Positions 1-14,270 of a DNA stretch of 64,000 nt are shown in pieces. Within the stretch, counting starts at the first letter, position 1. The number at the start of each line of letters is the position of its first letter. The position numbers were made by a program, and so were the translations under genes. A model generated the notes under the pieces. The model did no database searches. It saw only the letters and a program-made list of their open reading frames with translations, and had not been told where the DNA came from. Source of the stretch: Actinomycetota bacterium (GTDB lineage: Bacteria > Actinomycetota > Actinomycetes > Mycobacteriales > Mycobacteriaceae); assembly GCA_018268465.1 (NCBI GenBank), contig JAFDWN010000015.1:128889-192888 (forward strand), read 5' to 3'.

Positions 1-30
1 TCCTCGCAGCCAGTTCACATTCGGGGGGGA

Positions 31-777
31 TCACACCTCGTCGAGGAACTCCTGAACCAGTTCGGCGACGTCCTCGGCGACCCCCGGCTTCTGCAGGTCA
101 TGTCCGGCGCCGACGGTGACCAGTCGCGCGTTGCGGATACGCGCGGCGAGCAACCGGCTGTTGACGGGCGGCACGGCCCGGTCACCGTCGCCGGTAACCA
201 CCAGCGTGGGCGCGGTGATGCCGCCGAGCAGCGGAATGCTCGTCCACGTCGAGATGGCGGTGAGCTGCCACAGCAGGCCCAGCGGGTCGGGTGGCGCCCA
301 GCGGGTGCCGTCGTTGGGCCGCAACATGATGCGGGTGACGTCCCGGCCACGCCCGGGCACCGCACCGAGACCACACGAAGTCGCCAGCAGCACAAGCCGA
401 TTCACCCGATCGGGGTGACTCGCCGCGATCTGCTGCGCCAGGGCGCCGCCGAACGAGAACCCGACGATGTCGGCCTTGGCGAAACCGAACGCGTCCAGCA
501 CACCGATCGCCATATCGGCCAGCATCGGCATGGTGTACGGCACCACCGGGGCGTGGCTCTCCCCCACGCCGGGCACGTCGATCGCGATCGTGGTGCGGTC
601 GCGCAGCGCCGCGCCGAAGGACGCCCAGCTCTGCATCGGACGCGACAGGCCGTTGAGGAGCAGGCACGGGTCACCGGATCCGGAGACCCGTGCGGCGACG
701 CGCACTCCGCGGATCGACACGAATTGCGGGTCCGCCGAAGCCCGTTCGATAACGGACGTCGGGACAACCGTCGTCAC
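31..777 (-). CDS. phaZ: PhaZ-type intracellular PHA depolymerase (alpha/beta hydrolase)
   Basis: This 248-residue alpha/beta hydrolase most resembles the intracellular medium-chain PHA depolymerase PhaZ, which releases hydroxy fatty acids from storage granules. The sequence shows the nucleophile elbow GFSFGG, the acid in VTGDGD and the histidine in GAGHD. The stretch DVPGVGES and the C-terminal WTSIPLL and PTLVV blocks are also PhaZ-like. The GTG start at 777 overlaps the stop of the upstream PHA synthase gene by four bases (GTGA), so the two are translationally coupled. Longer readings upstream run through phaC and were discarded. The family is diverse, so another esterase activity is possible, but the neighbourhood supports the PHA role. 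Confidence 0.8.
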   Translation of the reverse strand: MTTVVPTSVIERASADPQFVSIRGVRVAARVSGSGDPCLLLNGLSRPMQSWASFGAALRDRTTIAIDVPGVGESHAPVVPYTMPMLADMAIGVLDAFGFAKADIVGFSFGGALAQQIAASHPDRVNRLVLLATSCGLGAVPGRGRDVTRIMLRPNDGTRWAPPDPLGLLWQLTAISTWTSIPLLGGITAPTLVVTGDGDRAVPPVNSRLLAARIRNARLVTVGAGHDLQKPGVAEDVAELVQEFLDEV

Positions 778-2498
778 GCGGTGGCCCGGACGTAACTTCC
801 CGGCGCAGCCTCGATGACGGGGTGATCTTCGCTGCCCAGGTGGTCGGGGGCGGGGACCTTCGGGCCGCCACGCTCGCCGATCCAGGTCGTCCAGTCCTGC
901 CACCACGTGGCGTCCACCAACTGCGCGTTGGCCTTCCACTCGTTGGGGTCGGCGGGGAGGCTGTCGTTCACCCAGTGCTTGGCCTTCGGGTTGGGCGGAT
1001 TGACGATGCCGGCGATGTGACCCGACGTGCTCAGGACGAACCGGTTCTTGCCGCCCAGCAGCTGGGTGGTCTTGTAACCCGACGTCCACGGCACGATGTG
1101 GTCGTCGACGGCGGACAGGACGTAGGCGTCGACGTCGACCAGTCCGGGATCCAGGCGGCTGCCGTCGATCTCGAACTCGCCGCGGGCGAATTCGTTGCCC
1201 AGGTAGCAGGACCGCAGGTACTCGGAGTGCATCCGTGCCGGCATCCGCGTCGAATCCTCGTTCCACGCAAGCAGATCGAATGACGGGGGCTTCTTGCCCA
1301 TCAGCCAGTTGTTCGCGACGTACTGGAAGATCAGGTCGTTGGACCGCAGCGCGCTGAACGTCCTGGCCATATTCGACGAGTCGAGGTAGCCCGTCTTGAA
1401 CATCTGCTTCTCCAGCCGCGCCACCGTCTGTTCGTCGGTGAAGACGCCGAGCAGCCCGGGCTGGGTGAAGTCGGTGTGGGTGTTGAGGAAGGTCGCGGAG
1501 TTGATCGACTCGTCACCCCTGGCGGCGTTGTAGGCCAGGCCCAGCGCGGTCAGCGTGCCGCCCAGGCACACCGACACGGTGTTGACCGACGGTGCGCCGG
1601 TGATGTCCTTGACCACCTGCACAGCCTCCAGCGGCCCCTTGAACAGGTAGTCACGGAAGCCCAGGTCGCTCATCGACTTGTCCGGGTTGCGGTAGCTGAT
1701 GGCGAAGCAGGTGTGGCCGTTCTTGACCGCCCACTCGATCAGGCTCTTACCCGGTGCGAGGTCCATGATGTAGTACTTGTTGATCCAGGGCGGGCAGAAC
1801 AGCAAAGGCACCGAATAGGTTTCGGGGGTTTGCGGCGAGTACTGAATCACCTCGATGAGGTCGCTGCGGTAGACCACGCTGCCGGGTGTGGCGGCCATGT
1901 TGACGCCCACCTCGAACCCGGTGGTGTCCACCTGCGACGGCCAGCCGCCGTTGTGCAGTACGTCGTTGACCATATTCTTGAGGCCGCGGACGACACTCTT
2001 GCCGCCGGTGTCGAATGCTGCGCGGATGGCGGCGGGGTTGCCGGCCAGCAGGTTCGTCGGCGACAGGGCATCGACGAGGAAACTGGCTGCGAACCGCGCC
2101 TTAGCCGCCCGGGAGCCGCTGACGTCGGCGGCGTCGAGCAACTCGTTGACCAGCTGGCTGAACAGCAGGTACTCCTGGGCCAGCAGGAAGTAGGCGGCGT
2201 TCTCCTGGAAGGCGGCGTCGGAGAACCTGCGGTCACCGCGCGGCACCGCGATGGGCCCGGCGGTGTCCTTGCCGATGGCACGGTCGGCGGCTGCGCGCAC
2301 CGCCGCGATCGAACCCCACGCGAGGCGGGCGTTCGCCGCCGCGACGGCGGCGGGGTTCTTCAGTGTCAACGCACCGGTGACCAGGAGTTCTCTCATGAGA
2401 GACGCCGGGTCGGCGACGTAGCTGAAATCCTCGGCGATGCCGACCAGGTCGGAGACGGGACGCGACAAGGACCGTTCGGGTGCGTCTGACGACGACAT
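774..2498 (-). CDS. phaC: Poly(3-hydroxyalkanoate) synthase
   Basis: This 574-residue enzyme polymerises (R)-3-hydroxyacyl-CoA into polyhydroxyalkanoate on cytoplasmic granules. The lipase-like box is SVCLGGT with the catalytic cysteine near residue 311, where true lipases have serine. The acid lies in the DDHIVPW segment and the histidine in STSGHIAG. Length and the PhaC N-terminal domain fit the class I/II synthases. The start at 2498 is chosen because AGGAG stands just upstream and the homologous part begins there. The gene is followed by the PhaZ-like depolymerase with a 4-bp overlap and preceded by an XRE regulator and a phasin-like gene, forming a PHA storage cluster. Confidence 0.92.
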   Translation of the reverse strand: MSSSDAPERSLSRPVSDLVGIAEDFSYVADPASLMRELLVTGALTLKNPAAVAAANARLAWGSIAAVRAAADRAIGKDTAGPIAVPRGDRRFSDAAFQENAAYFLLAQEYLLFSQLVNELLDAADVSGSRAAKARFAASFLVDALSPTNLLAGNPAAIRAAFDTGGKSVVRGLKNMVNDVLHNGGWPSQVDTTGFEVGVNMAATPGSVVYRSDLIEVIQYSPQTPETYSVPLLFCPPWINKYYIMDLAPGKSLIEWAVKNGHTCFAISYRNPDKSMSDLGFRDYLFKGPLEAVQVVKDITGAPSVNTVSVCLGGTLTALGLAYNAARGDESINSATFLNTHTDFTQPGLLGVFTDEQTVARLEKQMFKTGYLDSSNMARTFSALRSNDLIFQYVANNWLMGKKPPSFDLLAWNEDSTRMPARMHSEYLRSCYLGNEFARGEFEIDGSRLDPGLVDVDAYVLSAVDDHIVPWTSGYKTTQLLGGKNRFVLSTSGHIAGIVNPPNPKAKHWVNDSLPADPNEWKANAQLVDATWWQDWTTWIGERGGPKVPAPDHLGSEDHPVIEAAPGSYVRATA

Positions 2499-2642
2499 TG
2501 TTCTCCTCGGTTTATCCGCGACGGGAATGCGGAAGGGTGCAGAAAGGGTACTGCTCACTCGCGTGCAAGTATGTCGCGCCCCGGGCGGGGCCACGGGGAT
2601 TCGGCGCGAGTGTGCCGACCGCCACGTCGGCGGTCCCGGGCA

Positions 2643-3029
2643 TCACGGTTCGGCGCGCCCATCGTTGTCGCGATGGTCCCCCGCGGCGACGTAGCTGCGG
2701 TACACCGCGAGCAGCGCCAGCTTCTGCGATTCGCTCAGGCGCGAGTCGGTCCGGATGGCGGTCTCGGTGGAGTTGTCGTCGCGGGGCGGAGATTCGGGCA
2801 TCAGTCCGGCCTGGGCGAACAGCGCTTCGGCCGAGAGGTTGAGCGCCTGTGCGATCGATTTCAGCACCCGCGCCGAGGGTTCGGACAGGCCCCGTTCGAT
2901 CTGGCTGAGGTAGGGATTGGAGATCTCGGTGAGTGCGGAGAGCTCGCGCAGCGACAGATTGGCCATCTGCCGCTGCGCGCGAATGAACGACCCCAGAAGA
3001 TTGCCGTTTCGTGCCGGCCCCTCTGTCAT
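2643..3029 (-). CDS. XRE-family helix-turn-helix regulator of the PHA cluster
   Basis: A 128-residue cytoplasmic DNA-binding protein. Residues about 12-70 form an HTH_3/XRE domain with the typical run LSLRELSALTEISNPYLSQIERG. The last 50 residues are polar and could be a dimerisation or ligand tail. The gene lies between the phasin-like gene and phaC, all on the minus strand, so it probably controls polymer or fatty acid storage, in the position PhaR holds in other bacteria although it is a different protein family. No target can be assigned from sequence; a small palindrome in the divergent promoter at about 3434-3444 is one candidate. Confidence 0.85.
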   Translation of the reverse strand: MTEGPARNGNLLGSFIRAQRQMANLSLRELSALTEISNPYLSQIERGLSEPSARVLKSIAQALNLSAEALFAQAGLMPESPPRDDNSTETAIRTDSRLSESQKLALLAVYRSYVAAGDHRDNDGRAEP

Positions 3030-3079
3030 CGCCGTCTCCTATCGCCACCACGCGGGGACGATTATGCCCCGGGTATTCC

Positions 3080-3367
3080 TCAGACGGACTTGGCCGGGGT
3101 GAAGGTGCTGGCCAGGGTGACGGCGAAATCCTTCTGCGCGGCAAGCAGTTCGGCGGCGAGGTCGAAGCCGTAGGCGGTCAGCGCGGAGACGTCGGGCAGC
3201 GCGGCAACGGCGGTCGAATCCGACACGCGCGAGGGGACCGCGGGCAGGGCGTCGGCGAAGGCGCGCGCGACGTCGAGGGCAAGGCCCTGGCTCTGCTTGA
3301 CGGCGGCGACGAACTGCTCGCCGACCTTCTGCGTGGCGTCGAGGACGTCGATCTTGGTGTCAGTCAT
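3080..3367 (-). CDS. Phasin-like small granule-associated protein
   Basis: A 95-residue protein, nearly all predicted amphipathic helix, rich in Ala, Val and Asp with a C-terminal KSV. It has no signal peptide. Size, composition and position beside phaC and phaZ fit a phasin, the surface protein of PHA granules. No catalytic motif is visible. A strong ribosome site (AGGAG, seven bases from the ATG) and a recognisable promoter (TTGATG, 18 bp, TATTGT) precede it, consistent with the high expression usual for phasins. The assignment rests mainly on context; it could also be a HbhA-like or other helical protein. Confidence 0.75.
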   Translation of the reverse strand: MTDTKIDVLDATQKVGEQFVAAVKQSQGLALDVARAFADALPAVPSRVSDSTAVAALPDVSALTAYGFDLAAELLAAQKDFAVTLASTFTPAKSV

Positions 3368-3403
3368 GTTTCTCCTAGAAGTCGGTGAGGAAACGACGCG
3401 CTA

Positions 3404-3433
3404 ACAATAACAGGCGCGCGCTAGGTCCATCAA
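3404..3433 (-). promoter_or_regulatory. Promoter of the phasin-like gene
   Basis: On the minus strand TTGATG (3433-3428) and TATTGT (3409-3404) are separated by 18 bp, a good sigma-A type promoter. It predicts transcription from about 3397 and a 5' leader of about 30 bases holding the AGGAG site. A palindrome ACACTTTGTGT (3434-3444) touches the -35 side and could be an operator. Confidence 0.5.
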
Positions 3434-3561
3434 ACACTTTGTGTCTGACATCTCACATCTGCTGCCGCTGCAGGGCGCAGCCTGCGAGTAGGCGCGGATG
3501 TGGCCCGTGTCGTTTTCACCACGCAGTTGCCGATTCGACACGTGCTCCGCATCGGCAGACA

Positions 3562-3567
3562 TAGACT
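3562..3567 (+). promoter_or_regulatory. -10 box for leaderless transcript of the fused carboxylase
   Basis: TAGACT is followed after six bases by the GTG at 3574. No Shine-Dalgarno sequence is present, so the mRNA probably begins at the GTG. This placement also supports the chosen start. Confidence 0.55.
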
Positions 3568-3573
3568 GGCCGC

Positions 3574-9087
<5,514 letters not shown>

Positions 9088-9094
9088 CGCTCGT

Positions 9095-9136
9095 GCGGTG
9101 AGTCGCCGTCCGCCACCGCGGGCGGCGACTCACCGC
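9095..9136. terminator. Bidirectional hairpin terminator
   Basis: A perfect 14-bp stem (9095-9108 with 9123-9136) and a 14-nt loop lie between the convergent carboxylase and whiA genes. There is no U-run on either side, as is common in mycobacteria, so terminator function is inferred from position and stem quality. Confidence 0.7.
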
Positions 9137-9137
9137 G

Positions 9138-10115
9138 TTAGGCGTCTTCGAGCAGGTCGGGTGTGACGGCCGATTCCGTATCGGGGATGCCGTCCTGTTT
9201 GGCCTTGCGGTCGGCCATCGACAGCAGCCGCCGAATCCGCCCTGCCACGGCATCTTTGGTCATCGGCGGGTCGGCAAGACGGCCCAACTCCTCCAGGGAG
9301 GCCTGGCGGTGTTCGACGCGCAGGTGGCCCGCGGCGGCGAGGTGGTCGGGCACGGTGTCGCCGAGGATATCCAGCGCACGCTCCACCCGTGCCGCCGCGG
9401 CGACGGCGGCACGCGCCGAACGGCGCAGATTGGCGTCGTCGAAGTTGGCCAGCCGGTTGGCGGTGGCGCGAACCTCGCGCCGCATCCGGCGCTCCTCCCA
9501 GGTCAACCTGGTGTCCTGCGCACCCATCCGGGTCAGCAAAGCACCGATCGCCTCACCGTCACGCACCACCACCCGGTCGCTGCCGCGCACCTCCCGCGCC
9601 TTGGCGCTGACGCCCAGCCGTCGGGCCGCACCGACCAGGGCCAGCGCGGCCTCCGGCCCGGGGCAGCTGACCTCCAGCGCCGAGGACCGTCCCGGCTCGG
9701 TCAGCGAACCGTGCGCGAGGAACGCGCCGCGCCATGCCGCCTCGGCATCGGACACACTGCCGCCGACGACCTGCGCGGGCAGTCCCCGCACCGGGCGGCC
9801 GCGCAGATCCAGCAGGCCGGTCTGGCGGGCCAGTGCCTCGCCGTCCTTGGCGACACGCACGACGTAGCGGGTGTTCTTGCGGATGCCGCTGGCCGACAGC
9901 ACATGCACGACGGCGTTGTACCCGTACAGGTCGTAGATGTCCTTCCGGAGCCGCCGGGCGATGATGCCGAGATCAACCTCGGCTTCCACCACGACTCGTC
10001 CGCCGACGATGTGCAAACCCCCGGCGAACCGCAGCAACGACGCCACCTCGGCGCGACGAGCGCTCACCGAATTGACCACCAGCCGGCTCAGCTCGTCCTT
10101 GACCTCGGCTGTCAT
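9138..10115 (-). CDS. whiA: WhiA DNA-binding regulator
   Basis: A 325-residue WhiA orthologue (M. tuberculosis Rv1423). The family joins an N-terminal LAGLIDADG-like fold that has lost endonuclease function to a C-terminal helix-turn-helix, and controls cell division or differentiation genes in actinobacteria. The block [20 protein letters not shown] and the HTH segment [19 protein letters not shown] are diagnostic. The start at 10115 is preferred over 10121 because its ATG overlaps the yvcK stop (ATGA) and matches homologue N-termini ([12 protein letters not shown]). It is the last gene of the coupled uvrC-rapZ-yvcK-whiA operon and ends at a hairpin terminator. Confidence 0.95.
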   Translation of the reverse strand: MTAEVKDELSRLVVNSVSARRAEVASLLRFAGGLHIVGGRVVVEAEVDLGIIARRLRKDIYDLYGYNAVVHVLSASGIRKNTRYVVRVAKDGEALARQTGLLDLRGRPVRGLPAQVVGGSVSDAEAAWRGAFLAHGSLTEPGRSSALEVSCPGPEAALALVGAARRLGVSAKAREVRGSDRVVVRDGEAIGALLTRMGAQDTRLTWEERRMRREVRATANRLANFDDANLRRSARAAVAAAARVERALDILGDTVPDHLAAAGHLRVEHRQASLEELGRLADPPMTKDAVAGRIRRLLSMADRKAKQDGIPDTESAVTPDLLEDA

Positions 10116-11134
10116 CGCCACGGATCGTCACCTCTCGGTCGGTTCTGCGTCGGCGCCTCGAAGCCGGAAGCCGACGGTGTCGCGGGTGCGGCGCCACGCA
10201 GGCGGACGCCGTCGAGGGCCGCCGCCAACTTCGCCGGGTCATGTAAAGGTGTACCAGGTCTGGACACGTCAGCAAACTCCACTCTGGCGTCGAGAAGAGC
10301 CGCGGCACGGCTGAGTTCTTCGCGCTCACGCTGGCTGGGCACCTGGGCGGCGTCGACGACGATGTCGTGCACGGTGAAGTCGGGGGCGTGCTGGGCCAGC
10401 ACGTGGATATGCCGTTCACTGGAGAAGCCCGCGGTCTCCCCCGGCTCGGCGGCCAGGTTCAGCACCAGCGCCCGGCGGGCCGGCGTGGCTTTCAATGCGT
10501 CGGCCAGCTGCGGCACCAGCACGTGGGGTATGACGCTGGTGAACCAGGATCCCGGCCCGAGCACCACCAGGTCGGCGCCCATGATCGCGTCGACGGCCTG
10601 GCGGGTGGCCGGCGGGTCCCCGGGAAGCAGCCGCACCCGGCGCACCTTTCCGACCGTGGTGGCGATCGCCACCTGACCGCGGATCACCCGGCTCATCCGT
10701 GGATCGGAGTCCAGACCCGCCACATCGGCCTCGATCTGCAGTGCGATCGGGCACATCGGCAACACCCGACCCTTCAGCCCGAGCACGCGTCCCAGCTCGT
10801 CGAGTGCGGCGACCGGGTCGGCGAGCACCTCGTTGAGGCCGGCCAGCATCAGGTTTCCGATGGGATGGCCCGCCAGTGCGCCGCTGCCCCCGAACCGATG
10901 CTGGATGATGGTCGCCCACAACCGCCCATGCGGCGTGTCAGAAGCCAACGCCGCCAATGCCATTCGCAGATCGCCCGGCGGGACGACATCCAGTTCGCTG
11001 CGCAGGCGCCCCGACGAGCCGCCGTCGTCGGCCACGGTGACCACCGCCGTGATGTGGGGGGTGAGCCGCCGTGCCGCCGACAGGGTGGCATACAGACCGT
11101 GACCACCGCCGAGGGCGACGATTCGGGCGCTCAT
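10112..11134 (-). CDS. yvcK: YvcK/CuvA gluconeogenesis and cell-wall factor
   Basis: A 340-residue protein of the CofD-like/YvcK family (Rv1422, CuvA), needed in other bacteria for growth on gluconeogenic carbon and for correct peptidoglycan placement; it binds UDP-sugars. The N-terminus [19 protein letters not shown] is the nucleotide-binding loop, and [14 protein letters not shown] and [16 protein letters not shown] are family signatures. It overlaps rapZ by 4 bp upstream and whiA by 4 bp downstream. The C-terminal 25 residues are low-complexity and variable. Confidence 0.95.
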   Translation of the reverse strand: MSARIVALGGGHGLYATLSAARRLTPHITAVVTVADDGGSSGRLRSELDVVPPGDLRMALAALASDTPHGRLWATIIQHRFGGSGALAGHPIGNLMLAGLNEVLADPVAALDELGRVLGLKGRVLPMCPIALQIEADVAGLDSDPRMSRVIRGQVAIATTVGKVRRVRLLPGDPPATRQAVDAIMGADLVVLGPGSWFTSVIPHVLVPQLADALKATPARRALVLNLAAEPGETAGFSSERHIHVLAQHAPDFTVHDIVVDAAQVPSQREREELSRAAALLDARVEFADVSRPGTPLHDPAKLAAALDGVRLRGAAPATPSASGFEAPTQNRPRGDDPWR

Positions 11135-12054
11135 TCGCGACCCAGGTCCCGGTGCAGCACCCGCACCGTGAGTTCGTCACCGCCTTGCAGACGGTCGGCC
11201 AGCGCCTCGGCCATCGCGACGCTGCGGTGCTTGCCGCCCGTGCAGCCGATCGCCACGGTCATGTAGCGCTTCCCCTCCCTGCGGTAACCGTCGATGACGA
11301 CGTTCAACAGCCGATGGTAGGTGTCCAGGAATTCCGCAGCGCCCGGCTGTCCGAGCACGTAGTCACGCACGGCGGGGTGCTGACCGGTCTGCGGACGCAG
11401 TTCGTCCACCCAGTGCGGATTGGGCAGGAACCGCACGTCCATCACGGTGTCCGCGTCCATCGGCAGCCCGTACTTGTAGCCGAACGACTCCACGGTGACG
11501 CTCGTCTCCGTCGCGGCCTGCCCCGAGAACGCCCGTTCGATGCTGCCCCGCAGCACGGGTACCGACAGCGTGGAGGTGTCGATGACCAGATCGGCCGTCG
11601 CGCGCAGCGGCGCCAGCAGCGCCCGCTCCGCGGCGATACCCTCGGCGAGGGTCTGATTGCCCTGCAGTGGGTGGCTGCGGCGGTTCTGTTCGTACCGGCG
11701 CACCAGGATGTCGTCGGAGGCCTCCATGAACAGCACCCGCGGCCGGATGTTGCGGGTGGCCAGATTGCCGCGCACCGAATCCAGGTCTCCGGTGAACCCC
11801 CGCGAACGCACGTCCATCACCACGGCGAGCTGGGTGATGCGAGATCCCGCGGCCAGCCCCAGGTCGACCATCTGAGCGATGAGTTCGGGCGGCAGATTGT
11901 CCGCGACGTACCAGCCGAGATCCTCCAGCACCTTGGCCGCGGTGCCACGCCCCGCACCGGACAGCCCGGTGACCAGGACGACGTCGATACCCGACTCCGC
12001 GCCCGGCCGCCCGGTGAAGTCCTGGTGGCCGTCCCCCCGCGTCGTGTCAGTCAT
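11131..12054 (-). CDS. rapZ: RapZ/YvcJ nucleotide-binding protein
   Basis: A RapZ-family protein (Rv1421). The P-loop VTGLSGAGRGTA lies near the N-terminus, and the C-terminal block IGCTGGKHRSVAMAEALAD is the conserved RapZ C-domain motif. In E. coli the protein controls small RNAs for glucosamine-6-phosphate synthase; in actinobacteria the role is unsettled. The ATG at 12054 gives 307 residues, close to the orthologues, with GGAGG ten bases upstream. An in-frame GTG at 12132 overlaps the uvrC stop (GTGA) and would add 26 poorly conserved residues; given the strict coupling elsewhere in the operon this longer form is a real alternative. Confidence 0.9.
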   Translation of the reverse strand: MTDTTRGDGHQDFTGRPGAESGIDVVLVTGLSGAGRGTAAKVLEDLGWYVADNLPPELIAQMVDLGLAAGSRITQLAVVMDVRSRGFTGDLDSVRGNLATRNIRPRVLFMEASDDILVRRYEQNRRSHPLQGNQTLAEGIAAERALLAPLRATADLVIDTSTLSVPVLRGSIERAFSGQAATETSVTVESFGYKYGLPMDADTVMDVRFLPNPHWVDELRPQTGQHPAVRDYVLGQPGAAEFLDTYHRLLNVVIDGYRREGKRYMTVAIGCTGGKHRSVAMAEALADRLQGGDELTVRVLHRDLGRE

Positions 12055-12128
12055 CCGCGATCCGCCTCCGGCTTGTCGCTGTGCTGATGCGCGATCGGCC
12101 GCCGGCGTCTCGCTGTCGTGGTCGCGCG

Positions 12129-14174
12129 TCACTCAACTCCGTATCCCGATGCCCTGTGTCGATCTTCGTCGATCGCCGCTGCCTGCGCCGCCGAAGCCGG
12201 CGAATCGGGCGCTGCCGCCACCGGGCCGGCGCCCAGCGCGTCCAGCACCGCCCGTGCGGTCGCCTGCCCGATGCCGGGCACCGCCGTGATCTCGGCGACG
12301 GTGGCCTCCCGCAGCCGCGCCACCGACCCGAAGTGCGCCACCAGGGCCTTGCGGCGGTGCTCGCCCAGGCCACGCACCGCATCCAGAGCGGACGCGGTCA
12401 TCCGCTTGGAACGCTTGCTGCGGTGGTAACTGATCGCGAATCGGTGCGCCTCGTCGCGCACCCGTTGCAAAAGGTACAGGCCTTCGCTGTTGCGCGGGAA
12501 AATCACCGGATCCGGCCCCCCGCCCGCCGCGGTGGGCACCCACACCTCTTCCAGCCGTTTGGCCAGCCCGATCACCGCGACGTCGGACACCCCCAGATCG
12601 TCGAGCACCGACTGCGCGGCGTTGACCTGCGGTGCACCCCCGTCAACGACGAACAGGTTCGGGGGGTAGGCGAATCGGCGCGGTTTGGGCGACTCGGCGC
12701 CCTCCGGCTGCCGCGTGTCGCTGACATGGCGCTGGAACCGCCGCCGCGTCACCTCCGCGATCGACGCCACGTCGTCGGAGCGTCCGTCGCCGGCCGCCTC
12801 CCGGATCGCGTAGTGGCGGTAGTCCGACTTGCGGGGCAGGCCGTCCTCGAACACCACCAGTGAGGCCACCACGTCGGTGCCCTGCACGTGGCTGATGTCG
12901 ACGCACTCGATGCGCAGCGGCGCATCGGCGAGTCCGAGGGCGTCCTGAATACTCTGCAGCGCAGCCGATCTGGCATTGAAGTCACCGGCGCGCTTGAGTT
13001 TGTGCTGGGCCAGCGCCTCCTCGGCGTTGCGGTGCACCGTATCGGCCAGCGCCCGCTTATCCCCGCGCACGGGCACCCGCAGCATCACCCGGGATCCGCG
13101 CAGCCCCGACAGCCACTCGGCGAGCTCGTCGGCCGACGGCGGCAGCACCGGGACCAGGATCTGTCGCGGCACCGGGTTGAGGGCCTCGTCCACGGATCCC
13201 CCGGCCGGCACCGCGCCGCCGAGTTCGGCTTGATCCCCGTAGAACTGGGTGAGGAACTGTTCGACGAGCTGTTCCTGTCCGGACTCGCCCGGCTCGCCGG
13301 ACTTCTCGACCACCCACCCGCGCTGGCCGCGCACCCGGCCGCCGCGCACATGGAACACCTGTACTGCCGCTTCCAGATCGTCGTCGGCGAATGCCACCAC
13401 ATCGGCGTCGGTGCCGTCGCCGAACACCACGGTCTGCTTCTCCAGCGCGCGTTTGAGCGCGGAGATGTTGTCGCGCAGCCGGGCGGCCCGCTCGAAATCC
13501 AGCTGTTCGGCGGCCTCGTGCATCTGCTGTTCCATGTCACGGGCGAGCCGGTCGGTCTTACCCGCCAGGAAGTCGCAGAAATCCAGCACGATCCTGCGGT
13601 GTTCCTCGGCGCTGACCCTGCCGATGCACGGGGCCGAACACTTGTCGATGTAACCCAACAGACAGGGCCGCTCGATCTGGTTGTGCCGCTTGAAAACTCC
13701 CGCCGAGCACGTGCGGGCCGGGAACACCCGGGTGAGCAGGTCCAGCGTCTCGCGAATCGCCCACGCATGCGAGTACGGGCCGAAGTACCGCACCCCCTTA
13801 CGGCGGGGCCCCCGGTAGACCATCAGACGCGGGAACTCCTCGTTGAGCGTGACCGCCAGCACGGGATAGGACTTGTCGTCGCGGTAGCGGATGTTGAACC
13901 GCGGGTCGAACTCCTTGATCCAGTTGTACTCGAGCTGCAGCGCCTCCACCTCGGTGGTGACGACGGTCCACTCCACGCTGCCCGCGGTCATCACCATCTG
14001 TCGCGTGCGCGGCGCGAGGCTGGAAATGTCGGCAAAGTACGACGTCAGCCGGCTACGCAGGCTTTTGGCCTTGCCGACATAGATCACCCGCCCGTGCGGA
14101 TCCCGGAACCGGTAGACGCCGGGTTCGACGGGGATCGATCCGGGCGCCGGCCGGTACGTCGCTGGATCGGGCAC
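12129..14174 (-). CDS. uvrC: Excinuclease ABC subunit C
   Basis: A 681-residue UvrC, which makes both incisions in nucleotide excision repair with UvrA and UvrB. Visible in order are the GIY-YIG nuclease domain ([20 protein letters not shown], about residues 15-100), the cysteine cluster typical of UvrC (CSAPCIG), the UVR motif that binds UvrB ([18 protein letters not shown]), the RNase H-like nuclease domain ([15 protein letters not shown]) and C-terminal helix-hairpin-helix repeats ([16 protein letters not shown]). The GTG at 14174 is chosen because homology starts there and a TAATCT -10 box stands seven bases upstream (leaderless). It heads the operon with rapZ, yvcK and whiA. Confidence 0.96.
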   Translation of the reverse strand: MPDPATYRPAPGSIPVEPGVYRFRDPHGRVIYVGKAKSLRSRLTSYFADISSLAPRTRQMVMTAGSVEWTVVTTEVEALQLEYNWIKEFDPRFNIRYRDDKSYPVLAVTLNEEFPRLMVYRGPRRKGVRYFGPYSHAWAIRETLDLLTRVFPARTCSAGVFKRHNQIERPCLLGYIDKCSAPCIGRVSAEEHRRIVLDFCDFLAGKTDRLARDMEQQMHEAAEQLDFERAARLRDNISALKRALEKQTVVFGDGTDADVVAFADDDLEAAVQVFHVRGGRVRGQRGWVVEKSGEPGESGQEQLVEQFLTQFYGDQAELGGAVPAGGSVDEALNPVPRQILVPVLPPSADELAEWLSGLRGSRVMLRVPVRGDKRALADTVHRNAEEALAQHKLKRAGDFNARSAALQSIQDALGLADAPLRIECVDISHVQGTDVVASLVVFEDGLPRKSDYRHYAIREAAGDGRSDDVASIAEVTRRRFQRHVSDTRQPEGAESPKPRRFAYPPNLFVVDGGAPQVNAAQSVLDDLGVSDVAVIGLAKRLEEVWVPTAAGGGPDPVIFPRNSEGLYLLQRVRDEAHRFAISYHRSKRSKRMTASALDAVRGLGEHRRKALVAHFGSVARLREATVAEITAVPGIGQATARAVLDALGAGPVAAAPDSPASAAQAAAIDEDRHRASGYGVE

Positions 14175-14181
14175 GCTGTCA

Positions 14182-14187
14182 AGATTA
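14182..14187 (-). promoter_or_regulatory. -10 box for leaderless uvrC
   Basis: TAATCT on the minus strand is separated from the uvrC GTG by seven bases and no ribosome site intervenes. It marks the promoter of the uvrC operon. Confidence 0.6.
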
Positions 14188-14258
14188 GTGGTGCGCGGCG
14201 ACGACGACGCGGGGCACCGCCGGAACCCGGATGTGATCCGGATGCCGGGTCGATGCTC

Positions 14259-14264
14259 TACCGT
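14259..14264 (+). promoter_or_regulatory. -10 box for leaderless ggt
   Basis: TACCGT is followed after six bases by the ATG at 14271. It diverges from the uvrC promoter about 70 bp away and favours 14271 over the in-frame ATG at 14253 as the ggt start. Confidence 0.5.
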
Positions 14265-14270
14265 CGAAAG

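Noticed and set aside
12888-14270. N-terminal extension of gamma-glutamyltransferase over uvrC
   Set aside because: The extension is antisense to uvrC, has no homology, and the true start is fixed by the lipoprotein signal peptide and the -10 box at 14259.
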